Source: Stropharia rugosoannulata (Eukaryota > Basidiomycota > Agaricomycetes > Agaricales > Strophariaceae). Taken from it: DNA of 64,000 nt. A program made the position numbers and the translations under genes. A model generated the notes under the pieces. The model had not been told where the DNA came from. It saw only the letters and a program-made list of their open reading frames with translations, and made no database searches. This document shows positions 22,179 to 33,834 of the stretch, in pieces. The stretch lies in assembly GCA_028532985.1 (NCBI GenBank), contig JANCIK010000003.1, positions 4,256,902 through 4,320,901 on the forward strand. The letters are read 5' to 3'. Every line of letters starts with the position of its first letter. The first letter of the stretch is position 1.

Positions 22179-23111
22179 CAGAAGTCACCTTCACAGTTGT
22201 TGAGGGAATGAAAGAAAGCGAAGAAAGCAGTTCAGCGCTAGTGGGCGTGAGATTACATGACGGGACACGTAGTATCATAGATTATTTTTACTTTGACACA
22301 GCTTTATAATTGCGCCCTGGGCCTGACGACCTGGGGTCGACAATATTAATTCTTCTCATGTCTTTTGTGAATACCCGGACTATCGTGAAACCATTACGCC
22401 TGTGCCATGAAGAAGGAGATCACATCAGAGGCATGAGTCAATGTCTTTGTGCCTCCAGCAACCGGCGCACTTTTTATTATACCAGAAGTTAGTGTCTCCT
22501 TTCATTTTATCATATTTAATACTGACCTCATTCCTATTTTAGCGACGTGAATTTGTATAGAGTTGCACTGACGCTGTGTGACAGATTTATAGTCAATGGA
22601 AACTTCGGATCACGAATCAGCCAAGTAATCCGCCGCGAAGTAGCTCACTCCACTGCGACATTTTTGCCTTAGCATTGTTTTGAGTGTTTCCTCTAGTGCT
22701 GTCAATCCCATTTTTAATGCTCGTATTCGCATCCAATAACAAACTTCTCCAACACCAACACAAGACACAAGTTCAATACCCCCACCCACAACGGCTTAGC
22801 ACCAGAGAAGTTATGTCACTCTCGATAAAGAGTGGTGCAAGATGCGAACACACAATTTCATACCGTCGCAAACAACTCTTGCAACCTCAGGATGGTCCCT
22901 CGAGACCGATCTCCTCTCCTCAGTGGTCCAGCATACAACTGCGAATAAGCTCCCCGAACAAACACTAAGAGCTTATTAGCTAGAAAATCGAGACTATAAA
23001 GGAATATGATTTCATTTTACTCCGCATTGGGGGCCATTGGTACTGGAATAGGGGGTTGTCTAACATAGCTACATGTATCTCTGAAGCTGTGGTCTGTTAA
23101 CATATAAGCTC
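22179..23111. other. HET promoter and unassigned DNA
   Basis: The first 150 bases are matched by the relic at about 5490-5648 and are the likely HET promoter. The rest contains only short ORFs on both strands, none with a recognisable domain. Confidence 0.45.
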
Positions 23112-23194
23112 TGTAAGGTGCGCTATTTGCGTGCGCGCAGAAAAGATCCATTTGGTATAGGTCGATCGAAGGAATATCTTTGGGTTTCGGGCAT
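23112..23194 (+). mobile_element. Truncated LTR fragment at the arm edge
   Basis: Starts TGTAAGGTGCGC and matches the first 83 bp of the LTR family. It is nearer to the 200-592 copy (shares GATCGAAGG and TTTGGGTTTCGGGCAT) than to the 7299 copy. Homology breaks off after GGGCAT, just before the pseudogene in the right arm. Confidence 0.85.
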
Positions 23195-23239
23195 TAATCT
23201 ACGTACATGGAGATACGCTTAATCAGGATGATTGATTGA

Positions 23240-24090
23240 TTGGCTCCTGAAGCTTCCAGAGCGCACAAGCGCAGGTGCATTGTCCTTGCAGCCCTCAGCA
23301 TATTATTCGTCCCTACGTTGATCAACCTTGCCCTCCAATGGCGCATTGCAAGTCAGGCCTTCGTCAAAAACAACAAAGAGAGATTTGAAATCGTCTATAC
23401 CACTAATGCAGAGAGCTCGAGTCGGATTGCGAATGGCTTTAAATATCCCGACAAATCTGTCGTACTTGCTGCCAGTGGCCAATGGGCCTCTAGTAAGTTC
23501 CCTTATTATACCTCTTTCGAAGACTATGACTGAGTACTGGCGCTGCTATAATATGATTCAAGGGTCTCTGAAGTGTATGTGCATCCCATTCTTCGAGCTT
23601 ACATGCGAAATAGGCAGGTTTCCATTTTTTTTTACTGAACACCATATTCATTTATCCAGTATTGTTTTTCGCTACAATTGTAGTGGACTGGATTGAAACC
23701 AAACAAACCCCCATGCCAAAACACTGCGCCCAAGCTGTAAATGCCAGCCTCGGCTTTCTGGCTACTGTCACCACAGTCGGTCACCTTTATAATCTGTAGA
23801 AGAATTGTCACCTCCATGAAGGAAATTAAAAACGGCGCTCTCGGTACACCTAAGATCACCGCGGTACATCAAATTGTAATCCAGTCTGCGGCCGTATGCT
23901 CCGTCGTTCTCCTGATACAGGCAATATTGACAATAAAAATATTTACCAACACTTCATTGGATAGTGCTGTAAATCTATTAGCGTCGTTTTCCGTTTATTT
24001 CAATGTACTAGCAACAGTACGTAGCCCTGTATTCTCAAACCTTGGCTATCTACCTTTACATCTTTTGTCGCATAGCGCATTGCTCTAGTA
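23240..24090 (+). pseudogene. Frameshifted membrane-protein pseudogene, right copy
   Basis: The fragments align in order with the intact gene at 18240: SRAHKRRCIVLAALSILF, LALQWRIASQAFVKN, NIPTNLSYLL, EYWRCYNMIQGSLK, AQAVNASLG, IICRRIVTSMKEIKNGALGT and VIQSAAVCSVVLLIQAI. They occupy at least three frames, with breaks near 23420 and near 23790, and the first two exons and the tail are missing. The second break is shared with the left-arm copy. This copy keeps more 5' sequence than the left one. Confidence 0.82.
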
Positions 24091-24380
24091 CTCATGGTTT
24101 CTCATATTGCGCTATCATCTGTGGAAGGAACATATAGCAGGGTTTTAAACAGCACCCGATTGACTTCCATACACCAATCAACCGTCAGAAGTGGTTGTGC
24201 ATGTCTCACATGAGATTTTAATACAGGATCAGGCCTAAAGAAGGATACACAAAGGTAATGGTTTAATGTATGTATGAGGAAGTTCATGAAATTATGATGC
24301 GACCACAATCATTACTGAGATGGGAAAAAACCCCTCAAACGTACCGTCGCGCAACTGGCAGATACTCCAAGTCTCCAACG

Positions 24381-24883
24381 TCACCAGTATAGAAGCTGGC
24401 ATGTTACCGAGGTGGGTAAAACAAGAGCGTAAGGGCGTACAAACTCTGATATTGAAAGGTCATATAAATCAGTCAGTAGTGACTATGTAACTGAAGAAGA
24501 TGTAAGAAATACGTACGCTCATTATTCCTTGCAGGATCACCATCTACAGAGGCTGTACGGGGAAGTGCCTCAGTTGACGGATTTGTAGGCGCATTAATCG
24601 CGGGACTGCCGTCCTGATACTTCGTCAGAAATATTCTCAAAACGGTATACAGACACTTCCTGACTTTTGATTCGGAAGGCTTAGACATGGGTAACCGATT
24701 GCTCACTGTGCCTTTGCGAAACCTAGACAACCATTTCTTGGAGCAACGCATCTCGTTCGCGCTTCCATGCTGTGAGTCGATTACATGATCGGGTCTCTTT
24801 CTCGACCTACGAAAGAGTGCCTTCATGGATGAGGAGAATGTATTGTTGTCCTTATTGGTATCCTGTGTTGTGACAGTAGCCAT
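24381..24883 (-). CDS. Small hypothetical basic protein, right copy (intact)
   Basis: Two exons (24883-24517 and 24445-24381) encode 143 residues from ATG at 24883 (MATVTTQDTNKDNNTF...). The body is very basic (LFRRSRKRPDHVIDSQHG, KKWLSRFRKGTVSNRL) and the C-terminus reads FVRPYALVLPTSVTC. There are no TM segments or signal peptide. The full-length start is intact here but frameshifted in the left arm and lost in the third copy. Three copies in the window suggest it moves with the duplicated block. Function unknown. Confidence 0.45.
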
Positions 24884-25851
24884 TCAGACGATGATGGCAG
24901 GCAGTGAGTTATTGAGACTGTGCGTGGGACATTTTAATGACAGAGAACCGTGCGCTATTGTCATCAGCAATGCCTCATGTCACCCGTATCACACCATGCC
25001 GGCACCACTCGCCGCAGTGCCGCATCTATTTTGCTTCTCGAGCCTAGTCCTCTAGATGTCAGTTAGCCAGAGATAGAAGCTGATATCTATATTCGGCTTG
25101 TCTCTAAATTTCTATCAATAATTTCAGTCAAGTGGATGTCAAGAGCGCAGCATAGGCCATTACTGAGGAGGGGGCGTACTGGCCGCATATCAGGCAGGTA
25201 CAAGGACGGTAGTACCAAAAAGTATAAGCGGTAGAGTCAGCCTGCATCCACACTATTACGAAGCGACTCCTGGAACGAATCCATATTGGTTTTCAAACAC
25301 TTACCTGTTAAAAGTGTTGGTCGCAAAAATTGGTAGTAACAGTCGCTGCTGCTGCAGTTGGGCTAGCGTTTGGTGTTTCGAAGTACTAGGATCAGCCTGT
25401 TCAATTTCGGGTTTCATTATATGCGTTGTGTATTTCAGCATGCGCCTCTTGTTGCGCAGTCTCAAGAAGCGGTAGGCATTTTGAAATCACATCATGTGAC
25501 AAACAAACCTTTTTTGGGAGTTAGAGGCCAACATGTATAATTTATGTCTTGTCCAACTTCCCTTGAGGTACAAGGTGAATGTAGTGTAACAGACTGTTGA
25601 GCATGAGCATGTACAGACACCAAACAGATGCGCCAATGTCTGGTACACTGGTGACTGCAGCAGTACACGGCCGGGAGGAAATTCGTCTTGGCATTGTATC
25701 ATGTGAATGCTGTGCCTCACCTGCGATCAGTGATTTATCAACGTCGTCAGGCAGCGTCAGGCCCAATCAGAAAAGCCCATATATATGTACATATATCGAG
25801 GTTTGACCGAGGTAAAGCTTAAATTACGCCCCGAATACGCATTCCTGGCCC
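24884..25851. other. Intergenic DNA of the right arm
   Basis: Mirrors 2107-3076. It holds the probable promoter of the membrane-protein gene at 25852, with a TATATATGT stretch at about 25781-25796, and no gene I can support. Confidence 0.5.
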
Positions 25852-27103
25852 ATGTCCGCGTTGTTCTGCATCCCCGGATTCGGATGCATCAGCGACGAAA
25901 ATGCCTCTGTGGAGGTCATGATGGGAATGTTTCCGAAACAAGGATATATCCTTCAAGTCCAGATATACGCGTTATTGGTGTCCCTTACAGTAATTGTTCA
26001 ACGTTAGTATTTTTTAACATCCAACACATACTAAACTGTATTCTCTAGTTACTTGTTTATGACACGATAGAAAGTTTCTTTGAGGAGATCAGACTCTTAC
26101 TCAGTTCTTCCATTTCGATTAACATCGTTGCATACTTTGCCTCCAGGTGAGCTTACATAGAAAAAAAAGACATGTTCTTTACTCGAATCTAACAGAAAAT
26201 GGGTTAGATGGGGTGCACTTGGCTTTATAATTGGATCATTGGTTTTCGAAAGTAAGTACATCCAAATGAATCATGTTGTAGAAACTGATCAGGCGTTTAG
26301 CAAACACGTATACTGTCAACTGCCGCCTCGGACAGATACTACCGAACATCCTTTACTCTTTGTGTATTTCGGGTAGCGACCTGATTTTCATCGCTCGGCT
26401 CCAAGCGGTTTATAACCAGGAGCGATTTGTTGTTGTATCATTTGGGATCCTCTGGCTGATGATTTCGATGGTCGTATTCGCTGTACCCTTCTATGTCTCG
26501 AGCGCGACAACTCAGGTCATCATCAATCGTAACAACGGCTCGAAAACCGAAGTATCGTTTTGTGTGGACAACATTGTCAATGAACATATTGTCGGGGCAG
26601 CAGTCTTCGCACCTGCTCTATATGACACTCTCATCTTTTCGGCGATCTCATGGCGATTGGCGAAGAACGCCTACATAAACTTGAAATCCATAGACGGCGT
26701 AAAAGTTTTTGTTTTTGGAAAATACCTGCCACGATTTACGCAAGAGATCCTCCGCGATGGACAACAATACTATTTGTTAGCCTTTACCTTGCCTTAACTA
26801 ACGTGGAGTTCTAACATACAATTTAGGATTGTTACCCTCATACATATTCCGGTTCTTGTTCTGTATCTACGCGGACATCTTGTGCTCAAGTCCATTTTGT
26901 ACATGCCAAACTTCGTGATCCCAAGCATTATGGCCTGCCGTCTCTATCGCGAGACTCGACATAAGATTCAAAATCCACAGATAAATGACAGCTGCACACA
27001 TACAAAGCTGTCTTGTCTACGATTTGGTTCCACGACATCTGTTGGTAGTGAATCAACAATTTCGTATGATGATTCCACATTTCAGGGTCGCATACTACCC
27101 TAG
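25852..27103 (+). CDS. Multi-pass membrane protein, right copy (five exons)
   Basis: Exons 25852-25989, 26049-26146, 26196-26251, 26301-26775 and 26827-27103 join in frame to 347 residues. Features are as in the left copy: hydrophobic segments starting with IYALLVSLTLLVYDTI, then CRLGQILPNILYSLCISG, FGILWLMISMVVFAVPFY, AAVFAPALYDTLIFSAISWR and VTLIHIPVLVLYLRG, and a polar tail ending GRILP. Substitutions against the left copy are mostly conservative (for example VSMVAFA against ISMVVFA). The fourth-exon acceptor is the distant TTTAG at 26296-26300, because nearer AGs break the frame. Function unknown. Confidence 0.78.
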
Positions 27104-27563
27104 GGTAGTTGCTTTCAAGTTTCACTGCATAAAATCTGTGTACTTATAGGGCCGTACTACTAGAATGATACTGTCTACTTTCCATCATCCTCTCACTTAT
27201 TCTATACCTTCGGAATATAATAGTGTCATGTGAAACACTGTTTTCCTAACGTGTAATATGTTGACTTTTACTCTCTAGTTAGGCAACAACGAGGTAACAA
27301 AGGGGACTTATCAGTGCCATTCGCAATTCATGTACATTCGCTATATTCCCAATTATTCGCCACCACAGTAGGGGGAACAATTATCAACATACCGGTGCAC
27401 GACATTTCGCACTGCGCGTCCCGCATCGACTAGTCTTTCGTGCAGAGATTCAGGTTCTTCAGCGTGTTGACTAGATTCTATGATCAGACAGTACTTTTCT
27501 CTATCGTCTGACCGAGTACCATATTGCTTCCCTCGATTAGTGGCATCACTTCAAGCAAGTCTG

Positions 27564-29870
27564 ACGTAGATAATATATACACCACCTATCCGTGCTGCTG
27601 CACTTTCCAGAATACTCCATCCTGAAGACAAGGGAAGACTGTTCCGCTATACCCTTTCACTAGTCCGATCTCTCCGTCTTGCGTATACATACTGTGATCT
27701 TTGCTTTCAGATACCTGTGGGCCCGAGATTTTGTAACCGAAGCGCATCTGTCGTGCTCTTCTCATCCTGTTGGCTCGCTGCGTGAATGTTCTTAGCGCTG
27801 TGCATTTGATCAACCCCAAGGACCGGCATGGCGCGGTGCATATATTTTTGCTTAACCGCACGAACACACGTATGGTCTCTGCATTGATCCACGTGAGTCG
27901 AGGCTTTTGCTTCATCTATCACATCGACGGCAATGCATCCAGTGTGTATAATAATACCTGAAACTAAGACGTCCGTTAGTGGCCGACATTTATGGGAGGT
28001 GATCTGCGATATGCTTGCGAACTTCCACGGTTTTATGACATTGCTTTAACCTCAATGACGACGGTAAGACCTTTTCATGCATTCGGTATTGGTCAGCTCA
28101 TGAGCCACAACAGGGTATAGTGCCATCATTTTTAATTTCACACTTTTCAAGTACTCAGTAGTAAGATGCCACTAGCATTTGTCGAGGTACATGCATAAAG
28201 AGATACACACTCATACATGCAGATAAAAAATACAACGATCGTGTTTCAGGAAAGTGTCGGGGGAACCGCTGCCAATCGCTAGACCGCGCGCCAACGCCGT
28301 AGGACTTGCTTGAACTCCGGCCCGATAAGAAGATACTTAACCTCCAGTACGGGTAGCACTCCCCTAGTGGCGACTAGCTACAATCTATGTCGAGTCTCTC
28401 ACTTCTATATTTACAAAATGATATAGTAAGGAAGGCAACTTGCCTTGTTTACTGGCATAGGACAGCACACCGCAGCAACGAGCCACATGCGACGAACCCA
28501 TAGGCATATTTTCATACCGCTGCCTTCCTTATCCAGACAAGCGCACTTCTAGACGGCCACCCACATTGCACCAACCGCACTGAACATATTATGTTAATAG
28601 AGTCATGCACCCCTTGGACTTTCCAGGCCGTGTATGCCGTGCCTTGTCCAAGCTCTAACCATGACATATGGAGCGTTTCCGCGTGATAAGTCGTGCAAAG
28701 CACCTTTGTATTTGCTCGAACATAACTACATACGGGGAACGTAGAGAATTCCGTTCCGGCTGTGTTCCGGGGTCCTGGTGCCGCTTGGGTGCCGCACGGT
28801 TCGGCGACGCTGTGTCAGCTTCTTGCCTTTCCCCGCCATCATCTAAGTATGGCTCGCTGAGAAACAGGCAGGCCTCACGTCCTTTGTCACGTTCAGATCA
28901 ACACAAGTATGCGGTAAAGCAAAGTCGAGGAGTACAGGCGCCGTATGGCGAGGGCAAGGCTTGCTAGGTATGTCTGTTTGTAAACAAATTTCCACCCCGT
29001 CTCATTGTCGCTTTGGACTTGTAATGGAGCCAGCGGTCTCGCTTCAGATCCCTCCCATTCGGCGCACCGCACAGCTGGATGAAGGAAGACCCTGCAGCCT
29101 CGTTTCGGACCCGGAACGCCTGCTATGTGGTTCTACTTCATCGATGTCCGGTGTGATAGATGTCGATGAGGAGCAGTCTGGGTCATGGCGGGCATAAGAC
29201 GAGAGTTGCCAGGTACGGCCGGGAGAAGAGGAAAAGTGCAGGCAACGAAGATTTATCAATGTATGTGCCCTGTTTACCTGGAAATGGCTGCAGCTTATGT
29301 ATCGGTAGGTACATAAGAGTCCCTCTCCTCGCCTACCCGCCCTCCCCGCGCGACGCAGAAAGCCTATCCCCACCTCGTCGATAACTCAGCCTATGTCGCG
29401 TTCCGTCGTCCAGCAGCTCCACTCTTTCTCCGCATACGCCGATCTCCACCGCTCCTCACTGTTGAACACTCGGATTCGCTCACGGTCATAATCATCGGCG
29501 ACGATGTCCGAGCTGGGCTTAGGGCCTCTGCTTATAGGATTGTACATGTTAAAGGTACAGGCACGTCGTCGGCAACGGGGGATGGTCACCGCTGAATGCA
29601 GGAGAAACGTCTCTGTCGCCCATTACGCCCCCGATCACATTCGTCTCAGCCGTAGCTGCTCCTTTCCCCAACATGACCGACTTCCATTCGATAACCCTCC
29701 CCACTCATACCGCCTCTGGGAGGACACCCTTGGGTCGGCCTCCCCCGCTCCCCGCTCGCCTTCGCTAGTACAAGATGGGACAGGACCGACGCCGCCGCTA
29801 AATGTGCTTGCACGTTACGACCTTCCCCCACCTAGTCCACCACCGACCGTACCACCTCCTCGCCTCCTCC
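27564..29870. other. Region without a supported gene
   Basis: Immediately outside the inverted arm. A minus-strand frame at 27586-27915 contains GYKISGPQVSESKD and a further stretch ending in FPCLQDGVFWKV that reads like a real protein C-terminus, but its upstream part is frameshifted and I cannot name a family. The remainder carries only overlapping short ORFs on both strands. Confidence 0.35.
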
Positions 29871-29878
29871 TATTCTAC

Positions 29879-30769
29879 TGTCACCTTCTAGAGATAACAG
29901 CATGCCAAGTACACTACAGGAAACACACCTCGCCGACCTCGCCGAATGCTTCTGTTGGGCCCAGACTCGAATGCGCTGGCGCAGCACGTCATGGACAGGA
30001 CGGATCACGTCCCCAGAGCTTCGCGCCGGTGGGGGAGGAGCAGGAGCGGCACCGGGAAGTAGTGGGCAGATGTTGAGAGGGAAGGAGAGCCCGTTCCCGA
30101 TGCGCATACGTCATATAGGCCTGTTGGTCTGCTAACAAGTCTAGCACCTGTCGTGCGCGGCGGGCTTAGGAATAACGTCGCCCCCGCGCAGGACATGAGC
30201 CCGAAGCAGCAACGTTGCGGTACACGCCGGCGAAGAAGTGGGCGACGCAGATGCGCGCTGCTCTTGCGAACGAAGCGATGCCCCTCAGCGCGAGCGGTGG
30301 GATTTCGGCACCAACCCCGTCTGTTTACCTAGACACGACCACGAGTATGCCTGCGAATGGCGGGCTAGCTCCGCCCATGAACACACAGTCGGGGAACGCG
30401 GAACGAAGGAGCTGGGTAGACACGGATGCTGCGGACAATGGCAGTGTGTATGGGGAAGGAGGGGGGGACGAGAACGCGTACGCTTGGTCGCGCCATCTGG
30501 CAGAGACGAATACTTCGACTATCAGGAAGCGTGGGTTTGGCGAATGCCCTCGGGGGACGGCAGTGCTGGATACGGAGTCCGCCGTCGTCTACACTTGCAC
30601 CACCAAGATTGGGGCCTTCTCCCATCCCGCCGCGGTCAGGCCCTTCGCCCATTCCACCATGTTCCGCGCTGTCACCTATTCCTCGTGGTATGGGCTGTCT
30701 CATGTTCCCCTTACACGCCTTGCCCCGTTGCCTATTCCTATGTCACGAGGCGGTAGGCAAGTGTATTGA
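29879..30769 (+). CDS. Possible decayed or spliced gene, unrecognised
   Basis: A GC-rich island holds a 185-codon frame (30215-30769, MRYTPAKKWATQMRAALANE...) preceded near 29950-30060 by another frame (NALAQHVMDRTDHVPRASRR). The two could be exons of one gene, but no confident splice sites join them, and the opposite strand also has long frames. Composition is Ser/Thr/Gly-rich with no recognised domain. Confidence 0.2.
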
Positions 30770-30998
30770 GATGGCGAGGACTTCCAATGATCACTCGGAC
30801 GACTCGCGTTACCCACCTAGTGCAGAAGAACATGCTCTCAAGGTCAACGATGCAATGCGAGCGGAACAGATACTGACGCCGCCCGTATATGACCCATACG
30901 CACTCCGCGTTCCCACCCGCTGGTGCGTCTACGTCCTCACAGTCGGCCGAGGATGCCCTGTACACTCTACAAGACAGTCGGTCTCTTGACTTGCCTAG

Positions 30999-31026
30999 AC
31001 TCCGGCTCCGGCTCCGGCTCCGGCTT
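30999..31026. repeat. CTCCGG microsatellite
   Basis: Four perfect CTCCGG hexamers in a row, the last running into CTTGGCC. Confidence 0.9.
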
Positions 31027-31075
31027 GGCCCCCAAGCCCATCCCGACTTCCGCTTCTTCCAGTGCTGGGCGCGTC

Positions 31076-31405
31076 GCGCGCATATATCCACCTCCGAGCC
31101 TGGAAAAACCGCATATATCCATCTCTGGGGCCGTACCAGCGCATATATGCGTGTCTCCGCGCATGGAATGGCGCATATATTCACTCTGCGAGTCTTTCCA
31201 GGCTACACAGACGCATTTTGGCAGTTCTCTACGCTGACTTTACTGCCCATCTAGTGTTCGGGCGTCTTTGTTATTCTCAAGAGTCGGGAACGTCGCATAT
31301 ATCCACTTCCAGAGTTGTTCAAGCGCATATATGCGTCTCCGCGCCTGGACTGGCCGTATATATTCACTTCTGGAGGCGTATGAGTACATATATGCGCGTC
31401 TTTGT
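31076..31405. repeat. CGCATATAT-headed tandem repeat, two blocks
   Basis: Eight units of about 30-33 bp, each starting CGCATATAT (or CCGTATATA), fall into two blocks of four (about 31076-31205 and 31290-31405). The unit types recur in the same order in both blocks (ATATATCCAC, ATATATGCGT with TCTCCGCGC, ATATATTCACT), so the second block is a copy of the first. Apparent ORFs here are repeat-derived. Confidence 0.75.
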
Positions 31406-32963
31406 GGGATATCTTCCTTTACTACCCGACTAACTACGTACTGAGACACAGTTGCGCGGCCACCAGTATCATACCTGCACGTCCGTCGTCTAGACTCCTG
31501 GCGGGGACCGTACTTCGGACGGCTGACCACTGTAGGCCTGGCTATCTCTCTTCTACTTGCCTGCTCTTCTCTTCTCTGCCTGCTTGCGTACCTGTCTTGC
31601 CCTTCCCTGCTCTCTGGACTTGCTTGCAGAGCGTTACTAATCCTTGCTCCAGGGCTGGACGCTCGCACGTTCGTTCCCGTCCGCAGCTCGCTCGCCTGTT
31701 CAGATCGAGGCCGAAATTCATCAATCACGTTATTACTCGCATCATATCTTTCGTATCCCTCGCCGAATTTGATATACGCGCATAGTGCTCTATAGTGGCG
31801 CCATATTATACTATGTGCTCATTACTTTTCGGTGCGCTTATTGCATTTCGGCCGCAGGCTCCTAGCGGTTCCTTCGCCATTCTTTTGCTTGACTATGTAT
31901 GTAAGCTGCCTCAGCCGTATGACCCACTCCACTCTGAGTCCGTCTTGCCTTCGAGGGGACAATTAGAATCGCCTCTCTACTACTAATGCTCTTGTCTTGC
32001 CTTCTAGTTCTCGCACGACTCTCGAGCGGATCCCCATCCCCATACGACTTCCATCTCGATACGCTAGTGCATAATCGTACATTAATTCATATACTCTTTT
32101 CCATCAGCATATCTTACATCACACGAAACTCCCGGAGCAGCTAACCCAAGGAGATCAGGGCGTCACGATAAACCTGGTGAATACACGTTCACATCCATTT
32201 TCTTGTTCTTGATCATCATGCATCATGATCAATTGCACCAGCCTATTGACGTCTCCATCCTCCTTCCTTCGAAGCCTGGGACCCTGTCTTACCTGATTAC
32301 CTGACTTCTTTCCCCTTCGGCCTGCCAATCATTCGCTCTCACAGTCGCTTCTCCGCTTTGCCACCCTTCCCGCGATGATGTCTGGTTCACGGGTGTGTAT
32401 ATTTGTCTCGGGCGGCTTGTTCCCTTCAATCTTTGTTTGCTCTGCATCAAACCAAACGGTCTCCTTTCCGCCGCTTGCTTTAATTTCACTGTAATGTCCA
32501 GCTTGACCATGTTTGGACTTTTGCCAGCGAGCCGCTACCATATGCTAAACAGAGACTGGGATAAATGTGGTGCGAGGTCGTGCCACTTTGGGATGATATG
32601 GCGCCAGCGCCCGTGGAAGTGACAGGCAGTTGGGCTTGTAGTAATAGGGCCTGACAATGGTGTCTTCTGCCCTGGTCCGACTCCTAGTGCGCAGTGCACC
32701 GCCGCAATGGCGTCATCCTGTTCTTCAACTTGTTTATTGTATTCACCCATTTAATGCGGTTATTGTTGCGTTTACCTTTCATTCATTTATTCTATTAGCT
32801 CTTCATGCATACGGGTTCAAGTCGACCTAGGCTAGGGCCCCCGTCACCCTCGCTGCACTTCGGATCTTCCTAATTTTTGTTTGACAGTGCACACCCCCCT
32901 TTGGATCTTCACACTCCTGCGCCCGGCCGGCAGTCTCCACTTTCACTTTACCGTACGAATAGG
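31406..32963. other. Region without a supported gene
   Basis: Only short ORFs. A minus-strand frame at 32329-32541 is Lys/Glu-rich and unassigned. There is no tRNA or repeat structure I can support. Confidence 0.4.
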
Positions 32964-33130
32964 CATCCGGTTATGGGCTACTTTTTCATTTTTGGGTAGG
33001 GTTGGGAGTAGGGTTCAGCCCTAGGGATGGGATGAGTTGGGTTGGAATGAGAGTGGATTGGTTATGTTGGGGTGGGGGTGGAAGGGATGGGATAGGTTGT
33101 GTTGGGACATAATGGTGGTGGGTTGGGATA
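32964..33130 (+). repeat. G-rich duplicated element, copy 1
   Basis: The stretch beginning CATCCGGTTATGGGCTAC and continuing through GGGTAGGGTTGGGAGTAGGG to CCCTAGGGATGGG is repeated almost exactly at 38494-38561. Both copies continue into a degenerate TTGGGATGGG-type G-rich minisatellite. It contains telomere-like TAGGGTT hexamers. No coding content. Confidence 0.8.
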
Positions 33131-33327
33131 CATTTAACACTCTTTTTCTGACTTATAATTTAACTTTGAATACAAAAGTTTGGAACAATATTAGGCTTCA
33201 TATGCAAGAGAGTGTTTATATGAATGGATATGCAAAATTTGAGAAAAATTGGCGGTCTTGTTCTTGAGATACAGCAATTTCAATTTTCAGGATATGAGTG
33301 AATAATGACAAGTTTTGGTATGCCATC

Positions 33328-33834
33328 TCGTACTCTCGTACCTTTGTGCCTTCATACCCTGGTACTTTCGTATGTTCATACCCTCGTACCCTCGTATGTT
33401 CGTACCTTCGTACCTTCATACCCTCGTCCCCTCGTTATGTTCGTACCTTCGTATGTTCATTATCTCGTACCCTCGTATGTTCTTACCTTCGTACCCTCGT
33501 ATCTTCGTATGTTCGTACCTTCGTACCCTTGGTGTCTCATACCCTCGTACCTTCGTATTTTCATTATCTCGTACCCTCGTATGTTCGTATGTTCGTACCC
33601 TCGTACCCTCGTATGTTCGTACCTTCGTACCCTCGTACCCTTGTACCCTCGTATGTTCGTATGTTCGTACCTTCGTATGTTCGTACCCTGGTACCCTCGT
33701 ATGTTCACTATCTCGTACCCTCGTATGTTCGTACCTTCGTACCTTCGTACCTTCGTACCCTCGTATCTTCGTATGTTCGTACCTTCGTACCTTCGTACCT
33801 TCGTACCCTCGTATCTTCGTATGTTCGTACCTTC
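33328..33834. repeat. 8-bp minisatellite (CGTAYSYT)
   Basis: About 60 units of an 8-mer, mainly CGTACCTT, CGTACCCT, CGTATGTT and CGTATCTT, arranged in short higher-order runs. All six frames are open over 150-190 codons because the unit contains no stop in any register; these frames are not genes. The array ends directly at the LTR start at 33835. Confidence 0.92.

Larger units (their letters stand above)
23447..27563. repeat. Right arm of the large inverted duplication
   Basis: Inverse match of 1-4556 without the solo LTR. The inner boundary, at about 23447, is where the left copy switches to the direct repeat at 4550; the outer boundary equals the left window edge, so the true extent is unknown. 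Confidence 0.9.

Noticed and set aside
32800..32840. GGGTTCAAGTC resembling a tRNA T-loop
   Set aside because: The flanks do not pair and no D-arm or anticodon arm lies upstream.
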